From: Sabethes cyaneus
Taxonomy: Eukaryota; Arthropoda; Insecta; Diptera; Culicidae
Assembly (NCBI RefSeq): GCF_943734655.1
Contig: NC_071355.1
Span: 201,704,939 to 201,768,938 of the forward strand
Reading direction: 5' to 3'
Length of the DNA: 64,000 nt
Positions 23,581 to 35,100 of this stretch are shown in pieces; the stretch's first letter is position 1, and each line of letters opens with the position of its first letter. The notes below the pieces were generated by a model, which searched no databases, was not told the origin of the DNA, and saw only the letters and a program-made list of their open reading frames with translations. The translations under genes and the position numbers were made by a program.

Positions 23581-24059
23581 TATTTAATTGCCTACTCTGT
23601 GAACCACTCTTACAAAACCTAGAATATCGAATCCGCGAGAATACCGTAAAATTGAAAAAAAAATGAAATACAATTCTGCATTTGAAAACTTCATCTGCTC
23701 ATAATATCAGTATACTGATATTAAACCAATTGTCAATATTGTGACTAAAAATAGAGTCAGCAGGAAATGATGATGGAATTAGATCAAATAGAACATAAAA
23801 TTGTACAAGTATTTCGCTGGAAGGAACTAGCTCCAATACTTTAAAGGAATGGGCGTCTCAGTTGCATTCCGGTTGAAGTACGTTATTGCATTTTATTGCT
23901 GCGAAATAACCGAGAACATGTCGAATACGATTTTGCCGCTTAATATCGATCATGAATTTAAGTAATTTAAGTGTCATAAATTAATCAGTGTTTTCAATGA
24001 CATATTCGATTCACTAAACCAACAAGATTTATGAAAATAGCTTAAGAGTAATTACATAC

Positions 24060-24206
24060 CACTGCTCCAGAAAGATCAATGCATTGTAGCACATAAAACA
24101 CTATCACTAGCAGATAGGCAACACCCGGTAGGGATGACTTCCGGATCAGTCGCATGGAAATGCTACTCCTCAGGCCCACTCGCCGGGAGCCTGCGGATAT
24201 AGCCAT
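24060..24206 (-). CDS. Signal-peptide exon of the divergent collagen IV partner (viking/Col4a2-like), partial
   Basis: On the minus strand an ATG at 24206 opens 49 codons that end exactly at a donor (GCAGTG|gtatgtaat) in phase 0. The peptide starts MAISAGSRRVGLRSS, has basic residues RLIRK, then the hydrophobic core GVAYLLVIVFYVLQC and a small-residue end SGAV: a type I signal peptide. A second in-frame ATG at 24155 could also start it. It lies head-to-head with Col4a1, about 1.9 kb from its ATG. In Drosophila the divergent neighbour of Col4a1 is viking (Col4a2), so the identity is inferred from position; no collagenous exon of this gene is visible in the window. The next exon would be at or beyond the left edge, across an intron of about 24 kb. 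It could instead be another secreted protein. Confidence 0.6.
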
Positions 24207-25303
24207 ATTTCAACCGAAAAACTGGTTCTATTCGTTTTGCCACTTTCACGGTTGCACCTTAAAATCGGGTTTACGCTTAATCACTCATTGTGATTAATTT
24301 ATTTTCGGCTTTTCTCGTTTCCAGTCAAATGAGCAGCGGCCCTATATAATATATCCTGTCAGAAAACTTTTCACTGAGTAAAAGTTAAAAAAAGGAACTG
24401 GACTGCACTTTCTGCTTTCGAAACGCAAGCAAAGCAAATACGACGACACGCACGACAACGACGATCGGCACCGCGTGAAACCAGAGAATGATCCGTTCCT
24501 GTCCCGTTCGGAACCGACGTACGATCGAATGTTCTGAACGTTCGTAGCGATACTAAACTCATGCTCAGGCGTGAGCTGATTTCATGCTGCAATGCAGCAA
24601 TCGTTCCGTCGTGGGTTGGCTGGATCGCGAATGTCTTCGCGCTCCTTGCTGGGGATGCTCAGGCGAGAGGTTTTCTCCTCTTCAACGAAAGTAGAAAATG
24701 TATATTTTTTGTTCATTCAAATAATCAACTTAGTCTATTTTGACCTGGTTAATTTACGATACGATATTTTTATCAGATTTACATCAAAATTTTCCGTGAA
24801 ATTGAAATTGATTTAAATAGATCGCAAATTTTAACGTTTCAGCTTATAAATTGCAGCCATCTTCGGAAAATTATATATATACATATGTTGAAAATCAGTA
24901 TACGTTTTAACGCTGTGTAAAATCTTAAGCGTTTCTAAAGCCTAAAGCGTTCTTTATCGAGAGACTTTAAAACTGACTATTAGTGGAGTTTACCAAACTT
25001 ACAAAGAAACAATATCCATACAAAAGTATCCAAAAAATCCAAAAAATGTTCAACAAGTCAAATAAAAACAGCCCTAGACAGCAAGTTCCACAAACTATAT
25101 CAGTTCATCCAATGATTAAAATCACCAACACAACTAGTGCACGACCACCCGTCTCCACTAGTCGAACGGAAAAACTGATCATCCCCAGCGCCCGTGGTGC
25201 GCCTCCTGGTTCGGCTCGCTCCGGCATCCGACCGACTGGCTGACCGACCGATCGGGATGTACGTACGACGGGACGGGAACATTAAAATTTCCATGATCGA
25301 GTC
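24207..25303. promoter_or_regulatory. Shared divergent upstream region of the two collagen IV genes
   Basis: About 1.1 kb separates the minus-strand signal-peptide exon from the best plus-strand start site. In Drosophila the two collagen IV genes are transcribed divergently from a shared region, and the same arrangement is seen here. An AT-rich TATATAATATAT block at 24343-24354 can serve as a TATA element either way. On the minus strand it lies ~24 bp upstream of an Inr-like TCATTTG near 24330. On the plus strand an Inr-like TCACT at 24371-24375 lies 28-30 bp downstream. The minus 5' UTR would be about 120 nt. Confidence 0.5.
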
Positions 25304-25335
25304 AGTAAGCTGTGAACGAGCGGACGCGCCAGATC
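25301..25335 (+). promoter_or_regulatory. Candidate Inr + DPE core promoter of Col4a1
   Basis: GTCAGT at 25301-25306 fits the insect initiator, with A+1 at 25304. AGATC at 25331-25335 fits the DPE consensus (RGWYV) at exactly +28 to +32. No strong TATA is present at -30. If used, the 5' UTR is about 780 nt, possibly spliced. Confidence 0.45.
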
Positions 25336-26082
25336 GAAAGTAGCCGCGTCGTAGCTTCGACCGAACCGAGCGATAGTGTGAACACAAGAAGCAGACAGCC
25401 CGTTCTGTGGTCCTCGTCGTTACTTGCGCGCCTGCCTTGCCCAGTCAGTCGTCAGAGCTCTTCTTACTTCTTCCGAGGATGAAGAAATAAGAAACTTTCC
25501 AACAAGAACACTGCCCAACATATTATTCCACTTGTCTTTCGCGAGACGCACTGCACCGAACCAGCCGCGAAAGGGCGTGAAGCAGAAGAGTAGGGAAATC
25601 ACGAAAATCGCTGATGCACGCGGGAAAACCTGTGAACAGAAGATTGAGTTTTTTTCGTGTAAATTATTATTTGTAAAGTTCCTAAATTAGAGAATTTTGG
25701 TGAGTGAGCTGTGGGGAGGCCGACTTGGAGGAAGACACAGGCCAAAAATTCCAGTTTCAAAGTGCTGCAGTGTTGACGTTTGTTTTCTCCAATATATAAG
25801 CCATTTAAAAATAGCGACAATCCAACCGTCGGATAGTGACCTCAAAATATAGCGAAGAAGACACCACGAAGTACAACAGATCGAATTAGTACTGGAATAA
25901 TCACTAGCTGTTAAAAAGTGTTCAGGTGGACAGAAAAAAAAGTGGTGCAAGGAATTCGAAAGCAGTGACGACGCGGAGCTCCTGTTTCAGCTGACTGTGC
26001 AACGGCCTAAAGCTGGCCACGGTTCGCTGCTAGTAGTACCCGAGCGAGCCCTAGGCCAGGGGCTTCCGGGGCGACCATCGCT
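25336..26082 (+). other. Col4a1 5' UTR / leader region
   Basis: Between the candidate start site and the ATG there is no conserved ORF, only short chance frames. Sequence is more GC-rich than flanking DNA. Potential internal donors such as ggtgagtg near 25698 mean the leader may be spliced. Confidence 0.4.
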
Positions 26083-26102
26083 ATGGGCACCCCAGTGAAA
26101 TG
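26083..26102 (+). CDS. Col4a1: Col4a1 coding exon 1 (start codon, 20 nt)
   Basis: ATGGGCACCCCAGTGAAATG followed by the donor gtgaga. It ends in phase 2 and joins exactly to the 49-nt exon at 34935 to encode a hydrophobic signal peptide. That join is the reason for choosing this ATG, since no other upstream exon gives a signal sequence in frame with the collagen body. The coding part is too short for ordinary ORF detection. Confidence 0.8.
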
Positions 26103-29100
26103 GTGAGAATCCGTCCAGCTGATGATATGTGTATCGTAACCGGACAGCATTATGTTGCAAACTTTTAACTAATAGCTCATGTAATTTGTATAAATCAGTA
26201 CGCTAAGTGTCTACACACAGTTGCAAGTGTAAACAATTGTGAATTTATTACATTGCAATGTCGCATTGCCTAAAGATCGGATTTCGACGATGACAGCAGA
26301 CGAACCATGCAAAATGTGTATTGTGTTGGAGCTAATATTGACCCTCGATTGTCCCGTCGGGCAAACTTTGCATAATTGAGGAAACGACGAAAACGGACGC
26401 TGTTCAAGCACGATATTTTTTAAGCTAATCACTGTCAATAGCTCTGTTCGCCGGAATGTGGAATGTTCAGTTTACTTTTACTTAGTGTTCTGTTTTTCGA
26501 AGAAAAATGTTGGATTTTTAGAATTTGTCTAATTAGAAAAGTAAATTCTGAAATTTTTACGAAAAAAACTGTAAATGGCGTAATCATTGGTTGTGAATAT
26601 TTGGAACATGTCTAGCTTGATTAGGAACAAGGCTTTTGTAGCTCTAAATTTTAAACAGTACATTTAATACTGGCGAATACCAACAACTTCCGGTGTGAGA
26701 ATTTGATAATTGTACATAGACTGGAAAAACGTTATCTCCCGAGTTCACACCGAAAATTATTTTGAAGCACTTTCAGCCTTCACTGCACCGCAAAGTCGAG
26801 CGGCATAGAAATCTTGAACTCGTGGTTATTGTTGATAAGCACAGTTAGCAGAATCCATGATTAGACAAATTTAGCTTTTTCGCATGTATGGTCAAAACGC
26901 GTTAATTTTTTATTCGAATGGTTTGTCCGGGAAAAACAGTTGTACATCGGTACAATAAGTTTCAAGTTTCTATTTGTGAAGCAAGTTTTTGATTTTTTTG
27001 AGCATTATATTTCCGCGGATTTAATTTTATTTTTCTGACATTATTGACGTACAGTATTTTTTATGTAGACTATTTTGATGTTAATCACTTTACAATAATA
27101 AGGACTTCTATTTGTTATCGAAAAGATAATTTTCAAATTTAATATAACTTCCCGATCAAATGAAAATATCAAATTTATAAATTTATTTATAATAGGATGA
27201 GATCACAAATATACCAAATTAAGATATAATTTGATCTAGGTAACATCAAGCAAAGCAAAGCAAAGCCTAGGTGTTTCATTCCGTTATTGAAACTTGACCT
27301 TCTGTTATTATACGATAGACTTCGCAACCAGAGTACAGGACAATTGCAAGGCCAGTTGTTACGAACCTGTTGACTAACAGCCTCTCTCAGCCGAAATTCG
27401 AACATACGACGACTGGCTTATTTGGCCAGCATCATACCTCGAGGCCAACCGGGAGGCCATATCAAGATGAGTTACAAAAATCAGCATTCTGTCCTGCTTT
27501 ATGGTTATAAACGAAAGGATGCAGAGTACGGTTTGAATTGGATTTTGTATGTCCAGAACGGGCACTTTTTGCAAGATAAACTCGTTACAATTCGTTGAGC
27601 CAATAGTAAAAATTTCGGAAGAATGGTAGGATTGCTAACTAATTATCAAATAAAAATACTAAAAAAGCTGCACATAATATCAAATATAAATTTGAAACTT
27701 AAATGCAAGTATAGAAAAAAATCATTGAATCGAAACGATTTAAATTGAAACAAAGCGTGTTCTAAGTAACAAAACGAGATAGAATCATTGTTGAACATTT
27801 TGTGTGTCGCAAATTTGATAGAAATATCAACTTGAGCTGCAATACTATAATATTTTTGTTTGAATCAGCTGATCGGGTGCTGCTATAGAGTCAGTAGGAT
27901 CGTTGCACTAGCCCCCTAATTGTCCTGTACTCTAATAGCCGGTTGCGAAGTCTGGTCGATAAAGAAGGGTCAAGTTTTCAACAGGACGTTTATACTCATG
28001 GCTTTACTTTTATGAATAAGTTTTTCTTAAAGAAAAATATTTGTTGGGAAGTTTCTCTGCATAGTATAAAACTGAATACTTGGTGAAATTATCGAACTTT
28101 ATATCATTTTCGGTTATTAATAGGTCAAATAGAATGCTCTGTTGCGGAATAGAAAGTTCTGATTCCAACCAAAAATTAAATACAAAATATCCTTACAATT
28201 TGTGTTCCAAATTTTTGATTGATTGTATAACACATACTGATTATTTTTTATAGCCGCACACACATTTCAGGCTTAACCGTGTAAAAAATTACAGAAACTA
28301 TTGTGACACAATTTATTTTAAATGTGTTTGAAGATAAAAATCATAAAATAATCTATCTATAAAAAATTTATTTGTTATGAATTATGAAATTCAATGATTT
28401 TTTTCTATACTTGCATTTAAGTTTTAAATTTATATTTGATATTATATGCAGCTTTTTTAGTATTTTTATTTGATAATCAGTTAGCAATCCTACCATTCTT
28501 CCGAAATTGTCACTATTGGCTCAACGAATTATCTTGCAAAAAGTGCCCGTCCCGGACACACAAAATCCAATTCAAACCATCTAAGCTCCTCGTCTGAAAT
28601 TGCGAGTACAGAAGTACTCCGCATCCTTTCGTACACCTCACCAATAGCCCGTAAATCCATCGGGACTATCCAATCTGATTTTTTTTTTTATCAAAAAACG
28701 TAATTGTTAGAGACAAACAGCATCAGATTGAAAACTGAATGGAACATAACTGCAGTACAATATTTAAAACCTGATTTAATCCACCAAGTGGTGAAAGAAA
28801 CCTTTATTATACGGCCTTATTGCTATTTGAGACAGAAATCGACACGTCTTCGGAACATAATTCATCTATTGGTTAGCGTTGTGTTGATTAACATAAAATT
28901 TTTGGAAATTGAATAAATTTACAGAATTTGAACAAAATAGAAGCACTTATAAATTTTAATAGTTCTTTTTTTCATGAAATTGTTGAGTACGATGTTTCTA
29001 ATGTGGGTAAGCGCAAGTAAAAGTAAGTTGTATTATTCTTTAACATATACATTGCGGTCTAGTTTATAGATGTTTGAACTATGCAGTCACATCAATAAAG

Positions 29101-32100
29101 TTTTTTTGAATAAATTTCATCAATTTTTATCAGCAAATGTAAAATGTTTAAAATGTATCCGTCTGTTGGTAGTCGAGTAATTCGGCGTCAAAATTAGAGT
29201 ATTTTTTATAATCAACGTCCTACAGTTCCTAAACAAGCAAACATAGAGGTATGCTATATTTAGCAAAGTTGTGTATTTTTACAATTTGTACAACTTTGTA
29301 ATACATGAAAAAGTCATACAACAATTACAAAAAGAACTGGAATAAAACAACTGATTTTACGAATTCATATACAATAAATGAGATTTGAAAGTTATAAGTA
29401 AAAATGTGCAAATTACGTGACCTGATTTTCTCCGGAACCACACAATCGATTTCAACGATCTTAGTACCAAATGAAAGCTATTACTATTAGCTTGCTATTA
29501 CTAAACTTTTAACCAAGCTTTATTGAAAACAAACAAGTAGTTTAAAAGTTACCTTTAAAAAACCTGTTTTGACTAGGTACATATGAACGCCTGTTTCTTA
29601 GAGATGGCCAAACCGATTTATGCGCTATTAGTCTCATTTGAAAGGTAATATAGCTGGATAGATCACTATTGATTTGTTTTTTGATTGGACGTTTAGTTTG
29701 AATGTTATAAGGAATCGTGTACAACACATCAAAATTAACAATAATTTATAATGATTTTAACCAAGATAATTTAACTTCAATGATTTTAATATTAAACGAG
29801 AGGTTTTAATACTGCGAATATATCTGCAAAATTTCATAAAAATTGGTTTTACCGGTCAAAAGATATTTAAAAATAATTGAAGAAATTTATTCAAGAAAAC
29901 TTTACTGATATTAATCAGTGGGACCAAGACTCAAAAACGCGATAATTTACTATAGCGTTAAAATGCGTAATTTTTTAACGTGTATATTTTTGGAGCAGTT
30001 TATTTGTAAAATACAGCGCATTTATTTGCACTATTATATTAGGGTGACCGTGAATCCGCCTAATACGGTGACACAAATTTTTATTTTTTTGAATGCGTCA
30101 AAAAATATAGTGTCTTTATGAAAATTGTAGAACACACTAAAATAAGCAGCTTTGCTGCATATGGTCTATTTATCTCTTATGGGTTGTGAAATATAATGTT
30201 TTGTTTAAGGAAACCACTTTAAAATAAATTCTGCTCAAATACTTTGCACATGATTTTTTTATAACTATCAAATGTTCTACAAAATTATTCAGTATGTTAC
30301 AATATACTCTGAAGAGTGTTTATCGCTAGAATACATATGGTTACTCACTAGCACAGCGTTATCAAACAATTGGATTAAGCTCCGAAGAGGTGTCGATTTT
30401 TATATGAGAATATCCAGGTCAAAACTCTAAAAAAGTAATTTTTGATTCGACTATTTTTATGCTTTCTAAACCTATTTCCAGATATACCTCTATAAAAGAA
30501 AATAAAAGAGTTTGACAAACCGAGTCTTTCCTTCAAAAAGGAGGTACTACCATTAACCGTGGGGAGGATTATTCGGCACCAAATTTGGGATTTCTAAAAG
30601 TAATCTCATTTCTAAATACCGTACACGCACCTAATTTTGCGCACCCCACATTTTAGTCAAAACTTCCCAATTTACCCAAATTTGTATCCTAATTAACACA
30701 TCTAGGAAAATATGTGTATATAGAGCTATACATTTGAGAAGGCTGCGATTTTTAGGGAAAATATGCGGCGCGCCGAATTAGAAACCATGCACAAAATTAG
30801 GTGCGTTTACGGTACGTCCTTTTGAAAAGTTACTCTTGGCAATAAATATTATGTTCAATGGAAAATGAATCCTTACGTGGTATCTAACATATCAGCAAAG
30901 GGGGCTCCGTAGCCGCAAGGTTACCGAGTCTGCTTTGACAAGCGAGTGGTCGTGGGTTCGAATCTTAGTAGAATCAAGCCATTCCGTGTCAAGTGACTTT
31001 AGCATGGGTTCATTCTCAGGCCCCTCATTTACCCTTCCTCCATGCTGAATACTATATTTACCCACTGAAGCCTCTTGACAGTGCAAAATACCCTCCTATA
31101 GTTAAGTGTACTGGTCAGAGGAACGAATGACTCCTCGCCAGGGACGTCTATAACATGGGATAGTACTGGCAGCGAGGTATAAGATGATAAAGTAGATCAA
31201 GTGATGAAGAAAGGGTAAGCCCCAATACACACAAGCACGCATAAAATTTAATAAGCATATCACTCACTCAATAGCGATTATAGCAAAAGGAAATGCAGTG
31301 CAGGTCATACCGCAAACACCCGGGCGATATCACAATACATCAACTATACTGATCGCAGTGATAAGTCCACAAATAAAAAAAAACATATCAGCAAAACTTC
31401 ATTTCAATCAAAAATAATCGAGGAAAGCTGATTTGCTATTTGAGCTGGAAATATCTATATCAAATGAGAAATAAGATGATATAACAAAGGTTCCTCTCAC
31501 CATTAGGTGGATTAAATCGGGTTTTATTAATGCATACGTCACGATAGGAGTTTTTCCCCAGTGCTGGAAGGTTTCTTTCGTTTTACCTTTGCACAAAACG
31601 GGGTGCAAACGAACCTTTGCTAATTATCGTGGTATTTCTGCCCTAGGTGCTATCTCTAAACTATTCGAAACATTTTTTTGGAGAACAGAATTGAATATTG
31701 GACTACCAATATATTGCTTAATGTAGCTTAATGCAAAAAGCCTTCGGGTACTAACCGAAAGATTGTGGGTTGAAATCCCACCTGTCATCGCACTTCCGAT
31801 ATATTTTTGGATCATATATAGAAATTTTCCAATTCATCCAATTTATCATTCCTCGCACCATAGACTTCTTCACTTCCCAAAAATGAGTTTTACGTTCGTC
31901 TTTGTATCGGGAACGGGAGGGTATTTTCGGCCCATCAAGCGATTGCATCTATTTTTTTGGCCTATGACCTAGTTCTAGTCGAAGAGCAGGCGGTTTTAAC
32001 GTTCTTTTAATAAAAAACAGTAGATTACTTACAATCTGGAGAAAATAGTTAGAACATATTAAAATTGTATGTCGGCAAAGTATTTTTATTAGCGAAAGAA

Positions 32101-35100
32101 CAGGAAAATAGGCTGAATTTAGAAACATGTCGAAAATACCTTCACGTATCCTACAAACTAAAAAAATGGCATTTGAACCAGTCGTTCTGGAAAAGTTAAT
32201 GCAAAATTCCTCACACTGTAGCATACTACAACCAATTTAATCGCCTTTACATCGTTCATCATCCGTGCAATCCAAGAAGATTATCAAAATGGCACCATAT
32301 ATACCGACTTTTCTGCAGCCTTTGGCCATATAAACCACGAGATAGCTATCTCCATGTTCCACAAATTGGGCATTTACGACAATCTACTGACTTGGCATCG
32401 CTCCTACCTCACTGACAGAACTATGTCTGTCAAAATTAGTGTATACGCTTCGTCGCCCGTCACAGTTACCTTCGGTGTTTCCCAAGGGAGTCATTGAAGG
32501 ATTGACTGTGAAGGATTTGGGAGTCATGTTTGCCTCGAAACTAACGTACAAGGATCACAATTCCTTCGTTGTATCTAGAGCTTCTTCGCAACTAGGATTC
32601 CTGTTCCGTTTCGCTAAAAGCTTCAAGGATGTATATTGCTTAAAATTTTTATATTACTCATGGGTTTGTCCTAAACTGGAATACTAATTAATGGGTAGAT
32701 CAGACAAGGAGAATTTTATTGAGCACTAAAAAGCAAAGTCATGGGCTTAAACCGTCATTAGACATTACCCTTCTTTATCGACAGACTTCGCAGCCGGCTG
32801 TTTTAGAGTACAGGAAAATTACGAGGCCAGTGTAACGATCCTACTGACTCTATTAAGCAAGCACCATCTAACCGAGATTCGAACATGCGACGACTGGCTT
32901 GTTAGACCAGCATCGTACCTCGAAGCTAAGTAGGCGGTATTGAGCACTAAACTCATGCCGATTATAAATTCTGAGCAAGATTGGGTACTCACCCAGTAAC
33001 TTCATAAAAACTTTCTTTACATTAATTTAAACGTAATCGGTAACGATGTGCATGTAATTTAGGTGCGGTTGCAGAAAACACTCGCAATGTACAGTCACCC
33101 CAATATTATGGGCCACCCAGTATTATGGGCCAGTCCATACTTTACGTTAGTTTCATACGTAACAAATTAGTATTTAACTATCGAGTATGAGTTCAATAGA
33201 TAGAAGCAACGTTTCGCTGCATGCTTGATAGCAATACACTTAATTCAAATGCGTTAATTTTCTTAATTTTCCGATAGTTATCAGTTGGCTCCAATACTGG
33301 GAGCAAAATTGACTTTTCCCAGTATTATAGGTCAAGCATATAGATCAACAGTATTCGCTGTTTTTGACTACAATTGTAATTTGTTTTCAGTAAAACGAAA
33401 AAACGTGCACAGAGAATCAATATACAGAATATCTCTGGTTTCTGTAAGGGAACAGGACAGTAGTTTTGTTCTTTATTTTGTTAAATTGTTTCCAAATGCA
33501 CATTATCGCCAAGGATACTATGGTGTTTTCTCAAACTCAGATTCAAGCAATTTGAATGAAGTACGCAGTTTGGTAAAAGGTAGTAGTGGTAGTTTGGTTT
33601 GGTACAAATCCAGTGTATGCTATGATTTTTTTTAGAAGGATCCGAAAAATATCAACTGAAAGCTGTTTCCTTGCTACTACTGGGCTGTAAACAGCGTGTT
33701 TGGAAGATATAAATGCCCAGTGATCTTTTCTCCTCCTCCTCCTCCTCCTCCTAAACCCACGATAGAATGATTATTTTTCGCTTTATTGAAAGTTTATTAC
33801 TCCCCCATGTTAGAGGATCACAATATTCAGTTGAGTATATTTAAATACTATTTATTAAATGTGAAATATGCGAAGGCCTGGAAGCTACCCACATCTATAT
33901 CGCTATTTCAAGACTAGTCACAGAAAATGCATGGTGGCTACCTGAGAGAGAGTCGCGAAGACGGTTTTCTTTTTCTTATTCTTTGACAGTTCTTCTTCTT
34001 ATTATTATGTTTATGTTCATTTTCGGGCTGACTGTTCAAGCGCGTGCGTGAACTCTACATTGGACGTGAAAAGTGCGTGTCTTGCAGTAACATTTTTTGG
34101 TGCTAGTTGGTCTATGGGACATCAGCTTTTGCAAAAATACTGTATGCAACATACGATAAATCGGAAGCGCATAGTTAATTGCATGTAAAATGACACGTTA
34201 TGAGTACTTTTGTGAGAAATTCGAAAGTATGCTTAGTGTAAAATATTATCAAACGTTTTTTAGCTAATTCCCAACGAAAAAATAATACCAATTTAATTTC
34301 TTATCTGTGTTTTCCTAAAGAACTACAAGGCGAAAACTTGTATGAGTCACCAATACTTTTCCATTTCTAACCAATAATAACAACTGGCTGCATTTGACAG
34401 TTCGAACTGGCTGCATTTGACGTACGATTTTTTCCTATCCGCGAATCTCTCTCAGGTGGCTACTATACAGCTTGATTTAAAACTTGACGTGCATCTTTTC
34501 AGATTTCAAAGTACGAAAGTTCTAAAGTCTTTTTTGATTCAGGATGTTGCAACTCTGTTACTACTCTTAGAACTAGGCAAATTACAACTCTTTATGAAAT
34601 AAGTTTTCATGTAGCACTTAACGGGGCCGAAGAGGGGGTGATCACATAGACGAAGGTGCTGCTGGAGTCGGTAGTATCGTTCCACTAGCCCCTTAATTGT
34701 CCTGTACTATGATGCGCGACATTACCCGTACCAACAAACAGGATTCTTTTATGCTGACTGAAAAAATTAGATGGCATTAAAAAATTTACTCTTTCTATTT
34801 AATATATAGATATAGCTGCCTTTTATGTTTTCTATTAGATAGACTATTTCAAAATTCAGTCATAAAAAACCTAGCCTTCACAGCTACCCGCTATTAGTTT
34901 GTTACTAACTTGTTTTTTTTCTCTGATTTTTTAGGTTAATAACGACCACTCTTCTAGTATGGTTTGGAGAACACACATATGCGGTAAATAAACTAAACAC
35001 AAATAACTGGCAGTAAGTTCTAAGCTAACATTCCATTGATTTATTCCGTAAATTTAGCAATTTTGGCAAGATTTAACAGGCGGCGTTGGTCTATTCAACC

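Larger units (their letters stand above)
26103..34934 (+). other. Col4a1 intron 1 (8.8 kb)
   Basis: Bounded by gtgaga at 26103 and the acceptor tttttag at 34934. It contains Val-type SINE pieces, a long inverted repeat (27511-28631), a 194-bp MITE (30619), a SINE with target duplication (30900), a broken Jockey-like RT (31545-32690) and a TATTATGGGCC repeat (33100). I see nothing else recognisable in 26103-27200, 28632-30616 or 33700-34650. Confidence 0.8.

Noticed and set aside
24542..24560. Heat-shock-element-like ttctgaacgttc in the divergent promoter
   Set aside because: The spacing between TTC and GAA units is one base short of the consensus and there is no further unit.
30900..30975. 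tRNA gene candidate
   Set aside because: A and B boxes are present but the acceptor stem does not close and the segment is bounded by SINE target duplications.
33285..33635. 116-codon plus ORF
   Set aside because: No recognisable domain, lies in a repeat-motif region of the Col4a1 intron; not supported as a gene.
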